This document shows, piece by piece, positions 1 to 6,481 of a stretch of 18,487 nt of DNA. Position numbers and translations under genes: made by a program. The first letter of the stretch is position 1. Every line of letters begins with the position of its first letter. A model generated the notes under the pieces. It worked only from the letters and a program-made list of their open reading frames with translations, did no database searches and was not told the origin of the DNA. Source of the DNA: JAEUIA01 sp034440255 (GTDB lineage Bacteria > Planctomycetota > UBA1135 > GCA-002686595); NCBI GenBank assembly GCA_034440255.1, contig JAWXBU010000076.1, positions 1 through 18,487 of the forward strand. Reading direction: 5' to 3'.

Positions 1-857
1 CGCTGGAAGCCGAAAGCACCGAGGATTTCGCGCTCTTTCGCGCTCGCGTCGACGAGCATTCGCAGACTCTGATCGGCGTGTGTGGCGAGGACGACGCGAT
101 CGAATTGCGCCTCGTCGCCGGCCGCTGTTCGCACGGCGACGCCGCTCGGCACACGTCGCACGCTCGTGATCGCCGTGCGCAACCGAATGCGGCTTTGGAA
201 CGGTGCGGTGAGCTGCTTCGCGTACGTGCGCGAGCCTCCTCGAATCGTCAGCCACTGCGGGCGTCCGTCGACCTGCATGAACCCGTGGTTGTGGAAGAAC
301 TGCACGAGAAAGCGCATCGGAAACGTGCGCATGTTCTCGAGGCGCGCCGACCAGATCGCAGCTCCCATAGGCAGGATGTGCTTCTCGACGAACTGCTTCG
401 AATAGCGGCCGCGGTCGAGGAACTCGCCCAGTGTCAGCCGATCGTCGTTCGTCGCGAGCAGAGCCGGCGCTTCTTTGTAGAAGCGCAGGATGTCACGCAC
501 CATGCGTAGGAACGACGGTCGCAGTGCATTCGTACGCTGCGCGAACAGACCGTCGATCGAGGTGCCGTTGTATTCGAGACCGGTTGTGTCGCAGCGCACC
601 GAGAAGCTCATCTCGCTCGCTTGCCACGCGACACCGAGCTCGCGCATGAGTGCACAGAAGTCCGGATACGTCTTCTCGTTGAACACGATGAAGCCGGTGT
701 CGATCGGCGTCTTCACGCCGTCGATGTCCACGTCCACGGTGTTGGTGTGTCCGCCGATGCGCTCGTCGGCCTCGAACACGGTGATGTCGTGTTCGCGGTG
801 AAGTTTGTACGCCGCGACCATTCCCGCGATCCCGGTTCCGACGACGGCGATCTTCAC
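1..857 (-). CDS. FAD-dependent oxidoreductase, amine-oxidase-like (partial, 3' end off window)
   Basis: The reading frame opens with GTG at 857 and runs off the left edge, giving 285 codons. Residues 1-12 form a dinucleotide-binding start, VKIAVVGTGIAG (GxGxxG), followed by a beta strand ending in FEAD and then an RIGGHT segment, as in FAD-binding amine-oxidase/protoporphyrinogen-oxidase-like flavoproteins. Near the edge it reads ASAKEREILGAF, a stretch I recognise from the flavoproteins that sit beside cyclopropane fatty acid synthases. The GTG overlaps the stop of the upstream methyltransferase gene as GTGA, so translation is probably coupled. The substrate is unknown. By context it probably helps to modify membrane fatty acids; homologues lie next to ufaA1-type genes in mycobacteria. 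Family assignment is firm, function is inferred. Confidence 0.9.
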   Translation of the reverse strand, partial: MKIAVVGTGIAGMVAAYKLHREHDITVFEADERIGGHTNTVDVDIDGVKTPIDTGFIVFNEKTYPDFCALMRELGVAWQASEMSFSVRCDTTGLEYNGTSIDGLFAQRTNALRPSFLRMVRDILRFYKEAPALLATNDDRLTLGEFLDRGRYSKQFVEKHILPMGAAIWSARLENMRTFPMRFLVQFFHNHGFMQVDGRPQWLTIRGGSRTYAKQLTAPFQSRIRLRTAITSVRRVPSGVAVRTAAGDEAQFDRVVLATHADQSLRMLVDASAKEREILGAFGFQ

Positions 858-1906
858 GGGCGCACCGATCCGGTTGTTTTCAGCCGCAAAAGTCGGTGCG
901 AGACGATCCACTCGGTTCCGTCGCGATACGCGAAGAGCTCGGCACAGGCGAGGTAGAACAGGCGCCAGCGCTGGTACCAGATGTCCGCATCGTCGACCCC
1001 GTACGTTTCGCGGAAGAGCGCCAGCACTTCGACGCGGTGCGCTTCCAGCAGGCGCAGCCAGTCTTCCGAGGTGCGCGCGTAATGCGTGCCCGGAACGATC
1101 CAGTCCTCTTCGCTGACGAACGGTGACGTGACAGACACGGCCAAGTCGTGGCTCGGCATCATCCCGCCGCTGAAGAAGTAGCGGCTCATCCAATCGCTCT
1201 CGTCGCGCACGTCGAACGGGTAGGCGAACGATCTGTGCGCGAAAACGTGCAAGAACAAGCGACCGTCGGAGCGCAACCAAGTCGCGACGCGACCGAGCAA
1301 GAGCTCCCAGTTGCGCATGTGTTCGAACATCTCGACCGAGACGATGCGGTCGAAGCGCGCTCCCGCGTCGAACGTGTTCATGTCGCGCGTGATCACCGTC
1401 ACGTTCGCGATTCCACGGCGGCGCGCTTCGCGTTCGATGTGCTCACGCTGCGGCTTCGAATTGGAAACGGCGGTGATGCGCGAACGGGGAAAGTGCTCGC
1501 CCATCCACAACGTCAACGATCCCCAACCGCAGCCGAGCTCGAGCACGTCCTGCCCGTCGACGAGTTGCGCGCGTTGGGCGGTCAACGTCAACATCGCTTC
1601 TTCGGCTTCGTCGAGCGTACTTTCCGCGGTCGGGTAGAAACCGCTGCTGTATTTGAGCCGCTTGCCCAACGTCAGTTCGAAGAAGCGTGGCGGAACTTCG
1701 TAATGCTGCTCGTTGGCTTTCTCGGGCACGAGCGCGATCGGAGACGCACGCATGGTCTCCGTCCAATCGACGAGTGCACGTTCCCTATCCGCACCGAAGA
1801 TGCGCTGCTGCTCGCGCAGACGATCGCGCAGCAGACTGCGAATGCCGCTGCGCAGTAGCGGTTTCGGAACGAATCCGTTCTCGACGAGCTTGAGTGCGGT
1901 TTTCAT
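854..1906 (-). CDS. Cyclopropane-fatty-acyl-phospholipid synthase-like SAM methyltransferase
   Basis: This 350-residue protein has the class I SAM-binding motif VLELGCGWGSLTLWMG at about residues 121-136, preceded by the CFA-synthase-type segment YSSGFYPTAESTLDEAEEAML (two blocks around residues 86-105), and followed by an EMFEHMRNWE motif. Enzymes of this group transfer a methylene or methyl group from SAM to the double bond of membrane phospholipid acyl chains. It is shorter than the E. coli enzyme (about 380 aa) and closer to UfaA1-type proteins. The ATG at 1904-1906 overlaps the upstream DUF1295 stop as ATGA, and its own stop overlaps the flavoprotein start as GTGA, so the three genes form one operon. 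The exact modification (cyclopropane or methyl-branched) cannot be read from sequence. Confidence 0.93.
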   Translation of the reverse strand: MKTALKLVENGFVPKPLLRSGIRSLLRDRLREQQRIFGADRERALVDWTETMRASPIALVPEKANEQHYEVPPRFFELTLGKRLKYSSGFYPTAESTLDEAEEAMLTLTAQRAQLVDGQDVLELGCGWGSLTLWMGEHFPRSRITAVSNSKPQREHIEREARRRGIANVTVITRDMNTFDAGARFDRIVSVEMFEHMRNWELLLGRVATWLRSDGRLFLHVFAHRSFAYPFDVRDESDWMSRYFFSGGMMPSHDLAVSVTSPFVSEEDWIVPGTHYARTSEDWLRLLEAHRVEVLALFRETYGVDDADIWYQRWRLFYLACAELFAYRDGTEWIVSHRLLRLKTTGSVRP

Positions 1907-2730
1907 GCAGAGATCGATACGTTGCGAGAGCCCTGCTTGGGTTCGCGATTGTGGCGAGGAAACCAGGGAAAAAAGGCGTTCGTTGTGCGCTGGTAATCGC
2001 GGTAGTCGTCACCACGACTCCTCGAGGCCTGGGCTTCGGTTGGAGGAATTCCGGTAACCTTGACGACGAGCACGAACATCACGACCGGCGCGAACCACGC
2101 GACCCATCCGAGCGGCAAACCGACCGCGGCGATCGGGTAGGCTAGCCAGTGCGTCCACTCGAAAAAGTAGTTCGGGTGCCGCGAGTACTTCCATAAGCCG
2201 GCGCGGCAAGTGCGGCCCTTGTTATCCGGGTTCTTTCTCCACGCGTCGAGCTGTCTATCTGCGATCGCTTCGCCCGAGAGCGCCGTGATCCACACGCCGA
2301 TCGCGATGAGATCGCGTGCTGCGAATCCGACTTCGTCCGCGGCGCTCGGGATCAAGTAGACGAACGACAACAGAACGGCGAGCAGCGCTTGTGCCTGAAA
2401 AATCCAGAACATGGCCGCGTTGAAGCGTGTTCCGAACTTCGTGCGCAGCGCTGCGTAGCGGCCGTCCTCTTTCTCGCGAGCGAGTCGTGCGGCCAGGTGG
2501 AGCGCGAGCCGCAGGGACCACAGTCCGGCGAGACTCGCGATCATGATTCGACGCGGCGCCCAACCGCTCGCGCAGATCGCGTAGAAAATCGCCAGGGCTC
2601 CGAGGCCGATCGTCCACAAGAGATCGACCGTCCCCGCGTTGCGCGTGCGGCGCTGCACGAGCCAGCCCACGAGCATCGCGACGGCCAGAACGGCCAGGCC
2701 TATCGCCGGGAGGAGGTAGTTTGCGGACAT
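1903..2730 (-). CDS. DUF1295 family membrane protein (steroid 5-alpha-reductase-like fold)
   Basis: The protein has 275 residues with several hydrophobic helices beginning at residue 5, and the family hallmarks EDGRY, the RAGLWKYSRHPNYFFEW block, and GIPPTEAQ followed by SRGDDYRDYQ and FFPWFP near the C terminus. DUF1295 proteins are membrane proteins related to steroid 5-alpha-reductase and isoprenylcysteine methyltransferase folds, and they often accompany CFA synthases. The ATG at 2730 is chosen over an upstream in-frame start at 2844 because the longer form adds a non-hydrophobic tail, overlaps the divergent gene, and would place the promoter-like pair at 2741-2767 inside the coding region. 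It is the first gene of the lipid operon and has no clear Shine-Dalgarno, consistent with a near-leaderless mRNA. Confidence 0.88.
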   Translation of the reverse strand: MSANYLLPAIGLAVLAVAMLVGWLVQRRTRNAGTVDLLWTIGLGALAIFYAICASGWAPRRIMIASLAGLWSLRLALHLAARLAREKEDGRYAALRTKFGTRFNAAMFWIFQAQALLAVLLSFVYLIPSAADEVGFAARDLIAIGVWITALSGEAIADRQLDAWRKNPDNKGRTCRAGLWKYSRHPNYFFEWTHWLAYPIAAVGLPLGWVAWFAPVVMFVLVVKVTGIPPTEAQASRSRGDDYRDYQRTTNAFFPWFPRHNREPKQGSRNVSISA

Positions 2731-2740
2731 CACGCTCTGT

Positions 2741-2767
2741 TCTTCGCGCCATCGCGGCGTTGGATGC
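2741..2767 (-). promoter_or_regulatory. Putative ECF-type promoter of the lipid operon
   Basis: On the minus strand GCATCC (2762-2767) is followed after 15 bases by CGAAGA (2741-2746), which ends 10 bases before the DUF1295 ATG. The same pair occurs in front of the fasciclin and SRPBCC genes with 16-base spacers. The hexamers resemble those I recall for mycobacterial SigK promoters (CCATCC and CCGAAT). Transcription would begin almost at the start codon. Not experimentally supported. Confidence 0.5.
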
Positions 2768-2828
2768 GACCGATTTGGGGAAAGAATGCCGGACTTTATC
2801 GTGTCGGTGGCCTCGACGAGACCGGTAA

Positions 2829-3896
2829 ATGTTGGTGAAGACATCCGCCGTGCTCACCACCGCCTTCACCGCTGCATTGATCCGAGCGAGCCTCGACGGC
2901 TTCGCGCGCTTGGCATCACATCGGCTGGTTTCCAGATCCGACGCTGCAGCACAGTTGAGCGGGCTCGAGGGCTGGCGCACTTACGAGCGCGATCTACTGC
3001 TCGGGTTGGCCTCCGCGCTCGACGAACAGTCGCCAGCATCGTTCGGCGTGAAGAGCGCCTGGTCGCGCGATGCGTTCTCGGCACGGAGCGTCTCGTTGGA
3101 CACACTGACGACGGCGCTGACTTCACTGCGTGAAGTCTTGGAGGAGTCCTTGCCTCTGGAAGCGCGCGCGCACATCCAACCTTACTTCGAAGCGGCGCGA
3201 GTCGAATTGAAGCGGCCGGCGTCGACCCAAGAGAGTGCTATCGGCGCCGACGATCGCTTTGCCGCGATTGCGTTCGCGCACGTCACCGCTCTGATCGATT
3301 ACGACGAGGAGCGCGCTCTCGCCATTGTTCTCGACGAAATCGACGCGCGTCGCATGAGCGCGACGGATGCCTTGGAACACGTGATCGTCCCTGCGCAACG
3401 CGAGCTGGGTCGGCGATGGCACCGTGGAGAACTCGGTATAGCCGAGGAACATTTTGCGACCGGCGTGACGCGCCGCGCCATCGAGCGCATCTTGACCCGC
3501 GCGCCGCGCAGCGAACGCAACGAGTGGACAGTGGTCGTCACTTCCGTCGAAGGCGACGCCCACGATCTCGGCGTCAGCATCGTCTCGGCGTTCTTCGAAC
3601 TCGCGGGATGGAAGTCGATTTGCCTCGGCGCGAACACCCCCGTCGATGACGTCGTCCGCATCGTCGAACGCTTCGATGCCGACGTCGTTGCTCTGGGTGC
3701 GACGATCGACATCCAGCGAGAAGCTGCCGCCCAAACGATCGCCGCACTGCGCAAAGCGCGGCCGAATCAGTTCATTGTCGTGGGAGGCGGTGCGTTCCAA
3801 ACTCCGCCGCACGCGTGGCAGCGCGTGGGTGCCGATGCGTTCGCGAGTTCTCCGCGAGATGCTGTCGAGGTCGCGCGCCGCCTCGTCACGGATTGA
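2829..3896 (+). CDS. Cobalamin-binding CarH/LitR-like light-sensor protein lacking a MerR domain
   Basis: The 355-residue protein has three parts. Residues 1-130 are mostly helical and not recognised. Residues about 140-225 match the B12-dependent photoreceptor helical bundle: W197-H198 and E207-H208 form the Wx9EH motif, and H198 sits where CarH has the histidine that binds cobalt after photolysis. Residues about 232-355 are a B12-binding Rossmann domain with DAHDLG (DxHxxG, H245 as predicted lower cobalt ligand), LGANTP and VVGGGAF. CarH and LitR carry an N-terminal MerR helix-turn-helix; I see none here, so the protein would act through a partner. It diverges from the lipid operon and converges on the anti-sigma gene. 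Light sensing with adenosylcobalamin is inferred from the motifs. The start lacks a strong ribosome binding site. Confidence 0.88.
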   Translation: MLVKTSAVLTTAFTAALIRASLDGFARLASHRLVSRSDAAAQLSGLEGWRTYERDLLLGLASALDEQSPASFGVKSAWSRDAFSARSVSLDTLTTALTSLREVLEESLPLEARAHIQPYFEAARVELKRPASTQESAIGADDRFAAIAFAHVTALIDYDEERALAIVLDEIDARRMSATDALEHVIVPAQRELGRRWHRGELGIAEEHFATGVTRRAIERILTRAPRSERNEWTVVVTSVEGDAHDLGVSIVSAFFELAGWKSICLGANTPVDDVVRIVERFDADVVALGATIDIQREAAAQTIAALRKARPNQFIVVGGGAFQTPPHAWQRVGADAFASSPRDAVEVARRLVTD

Positions 3897-3923
3897 CCTC
3901 CGCGCACGGAGTCGAAATCCGTA

Positions 3924-4685
3924 CTACGGCGACGCCGTCGCCACCAAATGTTCGCGCTTCGACACGACGACTCCACCCGGAACTTCGACGGTCACTCCGA
4001 ACAATTGCGCGTCGCGAACCGCGAGTTTCGCGTGAATCGGAACCACGACTTCGCCGCCCGGAATGACGTCGAACACGCCGCCGTCGACCGGCTTCGCATC
4101 CCACTCGGCGCGTGTCTTGTCGAAGATCCACAGCTGGTACTGCAACTTCGTCGGGTCGTTCGCGGGCAGATCGCGGAAGCGCATGTAGCCCTCTTGACGC
4201 GCGCTGCTCCACACGACGTCGCCGCCGACCGTCAGCGCCAGCGGATCGCCCGTCGCCTTCCACGGAGCGCGCACCAAGTCGCCTGCAGTCGCGACGAGTT
4301 CTTCACGCCCTGCGACAGCATCCTTCGCGCGTAGGGTCAGTCCGCGGAACACGAACGCCATGAGAATCACGGCTGCGGCGGCCCAGCCCGTCCACGCGAT
4401 CCAGTTCGACGAGCGTGGCGACGGCGCGACGTTGCGCGGTGCGGCATAGGCGTAGCGCGAGCGCGCTTCCGCTTGCACATGGCGCATGATCGCCGCTGGC
4501 GGAGCTTCGAGAGTCTCGAGCCCAGCCAAGCTCAACGCGGCTGCAGCGCGTTCGAGATGAGCGAGATCGAGTCGATCCACACGCGACAACAGTTCTTCCA
4601 ATTCGCTCGTCGCGAGTCCGCACGTCACTTCCTCGACAGCGAGGTCGAAGGTGCGCTCGTCCCAGTGTGCGTAATCTTGCTTCAC
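3924..4685 (-). CDS. RskA-type anti-sigma factor
   Basis: This is a 253-residue single-pass membrane protein. An N-terminal cytoplasmic region (about 1-90) contains a helical, acidic anti-sigma segment without an HxxxCxxC zinc motif. A transmembrane helix follows at about 95-115 (WIAWTGWAAAAVILMAFVF). The outer domain carries the RskA pattern: GGDVVWS, YMRFRDLPANDP, YQLWIFD, VDGGVFDV and a terminal VTVEVPGGVVVS. RskA proteins hold their ECF sigma factor inactive at the membrane until regulated proteolysis releases it. The GTG start overlaps the sigma factor stop as GTGA, and a near-perfect Shine-Dalgarno lies 8 bases upstream, inside the sigma gene. Pairing with that sigma factor is strongly supported; the inducing signal is unknown. 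Confidence 0.92.
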   Translation of the reverse strand: MKQDYAHWDERTFDLAVEEVTCGLATSELEELLSRVDRLDLAHLERAAAALSLAGLETLEAPPAAIMRHVQAEARSRYAYAAPRNVAPSPRSSNWIAWTGWAAAAVILMAFVFRGLTLRAKDAVAGREELVATAGDLVRAPWKATGDPLALTVGGDVVWSSARQEGYMRFRDLPANDPTKLQYQLWIFDKTRAEWDAKPVDGGVFDVIPGGEVVVPIHAKLAVRDAQLFGVTVEVPGGVVVSKREHLVATASP

Positions 4686-5248
4686 GACGACGCACCTCCT
4701 TCGGACGGGCGCAACACTTGCGCAGCACGCTCGAGCCCGCGCCGAATGTGGCTCTTGATCGTCCCCAGCGGAATGCCGGTCGACGCGGCGATTTCTTGAT
4801 GCGTCAAACCCTGCACGACGGACATCAAGATCAGCCGGCGCTGCTCGGGCCTGAGCTGAGCGAGGACTTCCTGCGCGCGCCGCGCATCGTCGCCGAGGTC
4901 GATGCGGGCGAATCCGGCCTCCTCGCCGGTCATCGACGTCTCCTCGAGCACTTGCGTCTTAGGCGCACGTTGCGTGCGTCGGTGTCGATCGATCACTTTT
5001 CGTCGAGCGATCGTCGCGATGAACGTCGACTCGGAACCGAGGTTCGAGTCGAAGCTGCCCGCGTTCTTCCAAATCGCGATGAAGATCTCTTGGACGAGAT
5101 CTTCGAGCGCCGCTACGTCGCGCGTGAGGCGCTTCGAAAGCGACCACACGAGCGGCCCGTAGCGAGTGATGCAGGCCTGAACAGCATCCGCCTCACCGCG
5201 CGCAATGCGCGGTAGGAGGAGTTCTTGATCGCTCAGGCTGTCCTTCAT
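4682..5248 (-). CDS. ECF RNA polymerase sigma factor (SigK/SigL-like)
   Basis: The 188-residue protein shows sigma region 2 at about residues 24-92 (ITRYGPLVWSLSKRLTRD, then LEDLVQEIFIAIW, then TIARRKVIDRHRR) and region 4 at about 130-178, whose helix-turn-helix reads GLTHQEIAASTGIPLGTIKSHIRRGL. The IPLGTIKS turn is typical of ECF factors paired with RskA-type anti-sigma factors. The ATG at 5248 was chosen because the sigma fold begins just after it and GAG lies upstream; in-frame starts at 5284 and 5362 would add a basic, unstructured extension. It sits 117 bp downstream of the fasciclin gene on the same strand and overlaps the anti-sigma gene. It probably drives the GCATCC/CGAA promoters of neighbouring genes, but I see no such site directly in front of it, so it may be read through from the fasciclin gene. 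Confidence 0.92.
   Translation of the reverse strand: MKDSLSDQELLLPRIARGEADAVQACITRYGPLVWSLSKRLTRDVAALEDLVQEIFIAIWKNAGSFDSNLGSESTFIATIARRKVIDRHRRTQRAPKTQVLEETSMTGEEAGFARIDLGDDARRAQEVLAQLRPEQRRLILMSVVQGLTHQEIAASTGIPLGTIKSHIRRGLERAAQVLRPSEGGASS
4694..4701 (-). promoter_or_regulatory. Strong Shine-Dalgarno of the anti-sigma gene
   Basis: On the minus strand AAGGAGGT lies within the last codons of the sigma gene and 8 bases before the GTG of the anti-sigma gene. Most genes in this window lack such a site. It would favour high anti-sigma translation relative to the sigma factor. Confidence 0.75.
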
Positions 5249-5365
5249 TCGATCTCGTTCGCGCGAGCGTGCGAGGTGGGTCATCGTCGCTTCGTGGGCG
5301 AAACGACGACGTACTCTAGCAACCCCCGAGGGGTCGGCACCACACACGTTCACGGGCGACACGGA

Positions 5366-6289
5366 TCACTCGACGCCGAGCACGCGATCGATCACGTGGA
5401 TGACACCGTTCTTCGCATCGATGTCCGCCTTGACGACTCGAGCCTCGTTCACGAAGACTTGCCCATCGGCCGAGCGTGTCTTGACGGCTGTGCCGGCGAG
5501 CGTGGTGACGTTCGCGCCTTTGCCCGCCGCATCCGCGAACACGCGGCCCTTGACGACGTGGTGCTTCAGCAACGCGGCCAACTTCTCGCGATTTTCGGGC
5601 TTCAACAGACCCTCGACGGTGCCCTTCGGCAGGCTGGCGAACGCTTCGTCGGTCGGAGCGAACACGGTGAACGGGCCTTCGCCCTGCAGAGCTTCGACGA
5701 GGCCGGCGGCTTCGAGCGCAGCAGCCAACGTCTTGAACGATCCGGCCTTCACCGCGGTCGCGACGATGTCGTCCGTGCTCGGCATCAGTACGGCGTCGAC
5801 GACGTGGATGATTCCGTTCGAGCAGGCGATGTCGGTCATCGTGACCTTGGCGTCGTCGATGAAGACTCCGCCGTCGGTGACGCGTATGGCGATGCGCTGA
5901 CCGCCCAGCGTCGTCGCGTTCTGGAGCTTGACTACGTCGGCGGCGGCGACCGACCCACTGACCACGTGGTAAGTGAGGATCGACTGCAGCATGAGCTTGT
6001 TCTTCGGCTCGAGCAGCTTCTCGAGCGTCCCCTTGGGAAGGCGCGCGAACGCTTCGTCAGTCGGCGCGAACACCGTGAACGGGCCCTTGCCCTTCAAATC
6101 GTTCACGAGTCCGGCCGCACCCAATGCTGCGGCGAGTGTCTTGAACGAGCCGGCACCGACGGCGGTATCGACGATGTCCTTCTTCTCCGATGCGACTGCG
6201 GCGGTCGTCGAACTGCATGAAGTGTCACCGAGGAGCGGTGTGAGCGCTGCAGCGGCTGCGAGTGTGATGAAAGCGACTTGAGCGAACAT
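5366..6289 (-). CDS. Secreted protein with two fasciclin (FAS1) domains
   Basis: The 307-residue protein begins with a hydrophobic signal peptide (residues 1-20). Two tandem FAS1 domains follow, about 38-170 and 174-307. Each has the DIVxTAVxAGSFKTLAAAL start, the FTVFAPTDEAF core, a YHVV or HHVV segment and the NGxIHVxD end. Every matching motif is offset by exactly 136 residues, so the domains arose by duplication. FAS1 domains mediate adhesion or ligand binding outside the cytoplasm. The ATG at 6289 is preceded by AAAGAGG at good spacing, which fixes the start against longer upstream frames. In mycobacteria the SigK/RskA system controls fasciclin proteins (MPT70/MPT83), and the sigma/anti-sigma pair lies directly downstream here. 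No lipobox is evident before the cysteine at residue 25, so it is probably released rather than lipid-anchored. Confidence 0.93.
   Translation of the reverse strand: MFAQVAFITLAAAAALTPLLGDTSCSSTTAAVASEKKDIVDTAVGAGSFKTLAAALGAAGLVNDLKGKGPFTVFAPTDEAFARLPKGTLEKLLEPKNKLMLQSILTYHVVSGSVAAADVVKLQNATTLGGQRIAIRVTDGGVFIDDAKVTMTDIACSNGIIHVVDAVLMPSTDDIVATAVKAGSFKTLAAALEAAGLVEALQGEGPFTVFAPTDEAFASLPKGTVEGLLKPENREKLAALLKHHVVKGRVFADAAGKGANVTTLAGTAVKTRSADGQVFVNEARVVKADIDAKNGVIHVIDRVLGVE
5369..6178 (-). repeat. Tandem intragenic duplication encoding the two FAS1 domains
   Basis: Two copies with a 408-bp period lie within the fasciclin gene. DNA identity is visible around 5641-5690 and 6051-6098 (the segments encoding NGPFTVFAPTDEAF-type residues), and motif offsets stay constant at 136 residues, so no net indels accumulated since duplication. 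Confidence 0.75.
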
Positions 6290-6310
6290 GATTGACCTCT
6301 TTTGGATGAG

Positions 6311-6326
6311 CTCGCGAAATCGCGAG
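6311..6326. promoter_or_regulatory. Perfect inverted repeat in the fasciclin 5' leader
   Basis: CTCGCGA, two A residues, then TCGCGAG forms a perfect 7+2+7 inverted repeat 22-37 bp upstream of the fasciclin start, between the promoter-like pair at 6335-6362 and the ribosome binding site. It could be an operator or an mRNA hairpin; the 2-base loop favours a DNA-level operator or a slightly opened hairpin. Confidence 0.4.
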
Positions 6327-6334
6327 CGACCATT

Positions 6335-6362
6335 CCTTCGCGCCCGCTCGGCCTGCGGATGC
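6335..6362 (-). promoter_or_regulatory. Putative ECF-type promoter of the fasciclin gene
   Basis: On the minus strand GCATCC (6357-6362), a 16-base spacer and CGAAGG (6335-6340) match the pair before the lipid operon. It leaves a 45-base stretch before the ATG, which contains a GAGG ribosome binding site, unlike the two near-leaderless relatives. Confidence 0.5.
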
Positions 6363-6445
6363 AATCGAATGCGTTGAGGCCAGTAAGAATCACGCTGTAT
6401 TTCCGCGCGAATTCGCCTCCGGTCGCAAAAGTAGAGACTGTCTTT

Positions 6446-6473
6446 GCATCCATCGCGCGAAACCGGACGAATG
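6446..6473 (+). promoter_or_regulatory. Putative ECF-type promoter of the SRPBCC gene
   Basis: GCATCC (6446-6451), a 16-base spacer and CGAATG (6468-6473) stand 8 bases before the ATG at 6482. It is the copy closest to the SigK-like hexamers I recall (CCATCC, CCGAAT). The gene has no Shine-Dalgarno, consistent with a leaderless transcript. Confidence 0.5.
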
Positions 6474-6481
6474 CCTCGTCG

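Noticed and set aside
5363..5392. TGATCC at the fasciclin stop as an RpoE/ChrR-type -35 for the sigma gene
   Set aside because: At 18-base spacing the -10 position reads TGTGGT, not a TAAGA-like element, and the anti-sigma factor is RskA-type, not ChrR-type.
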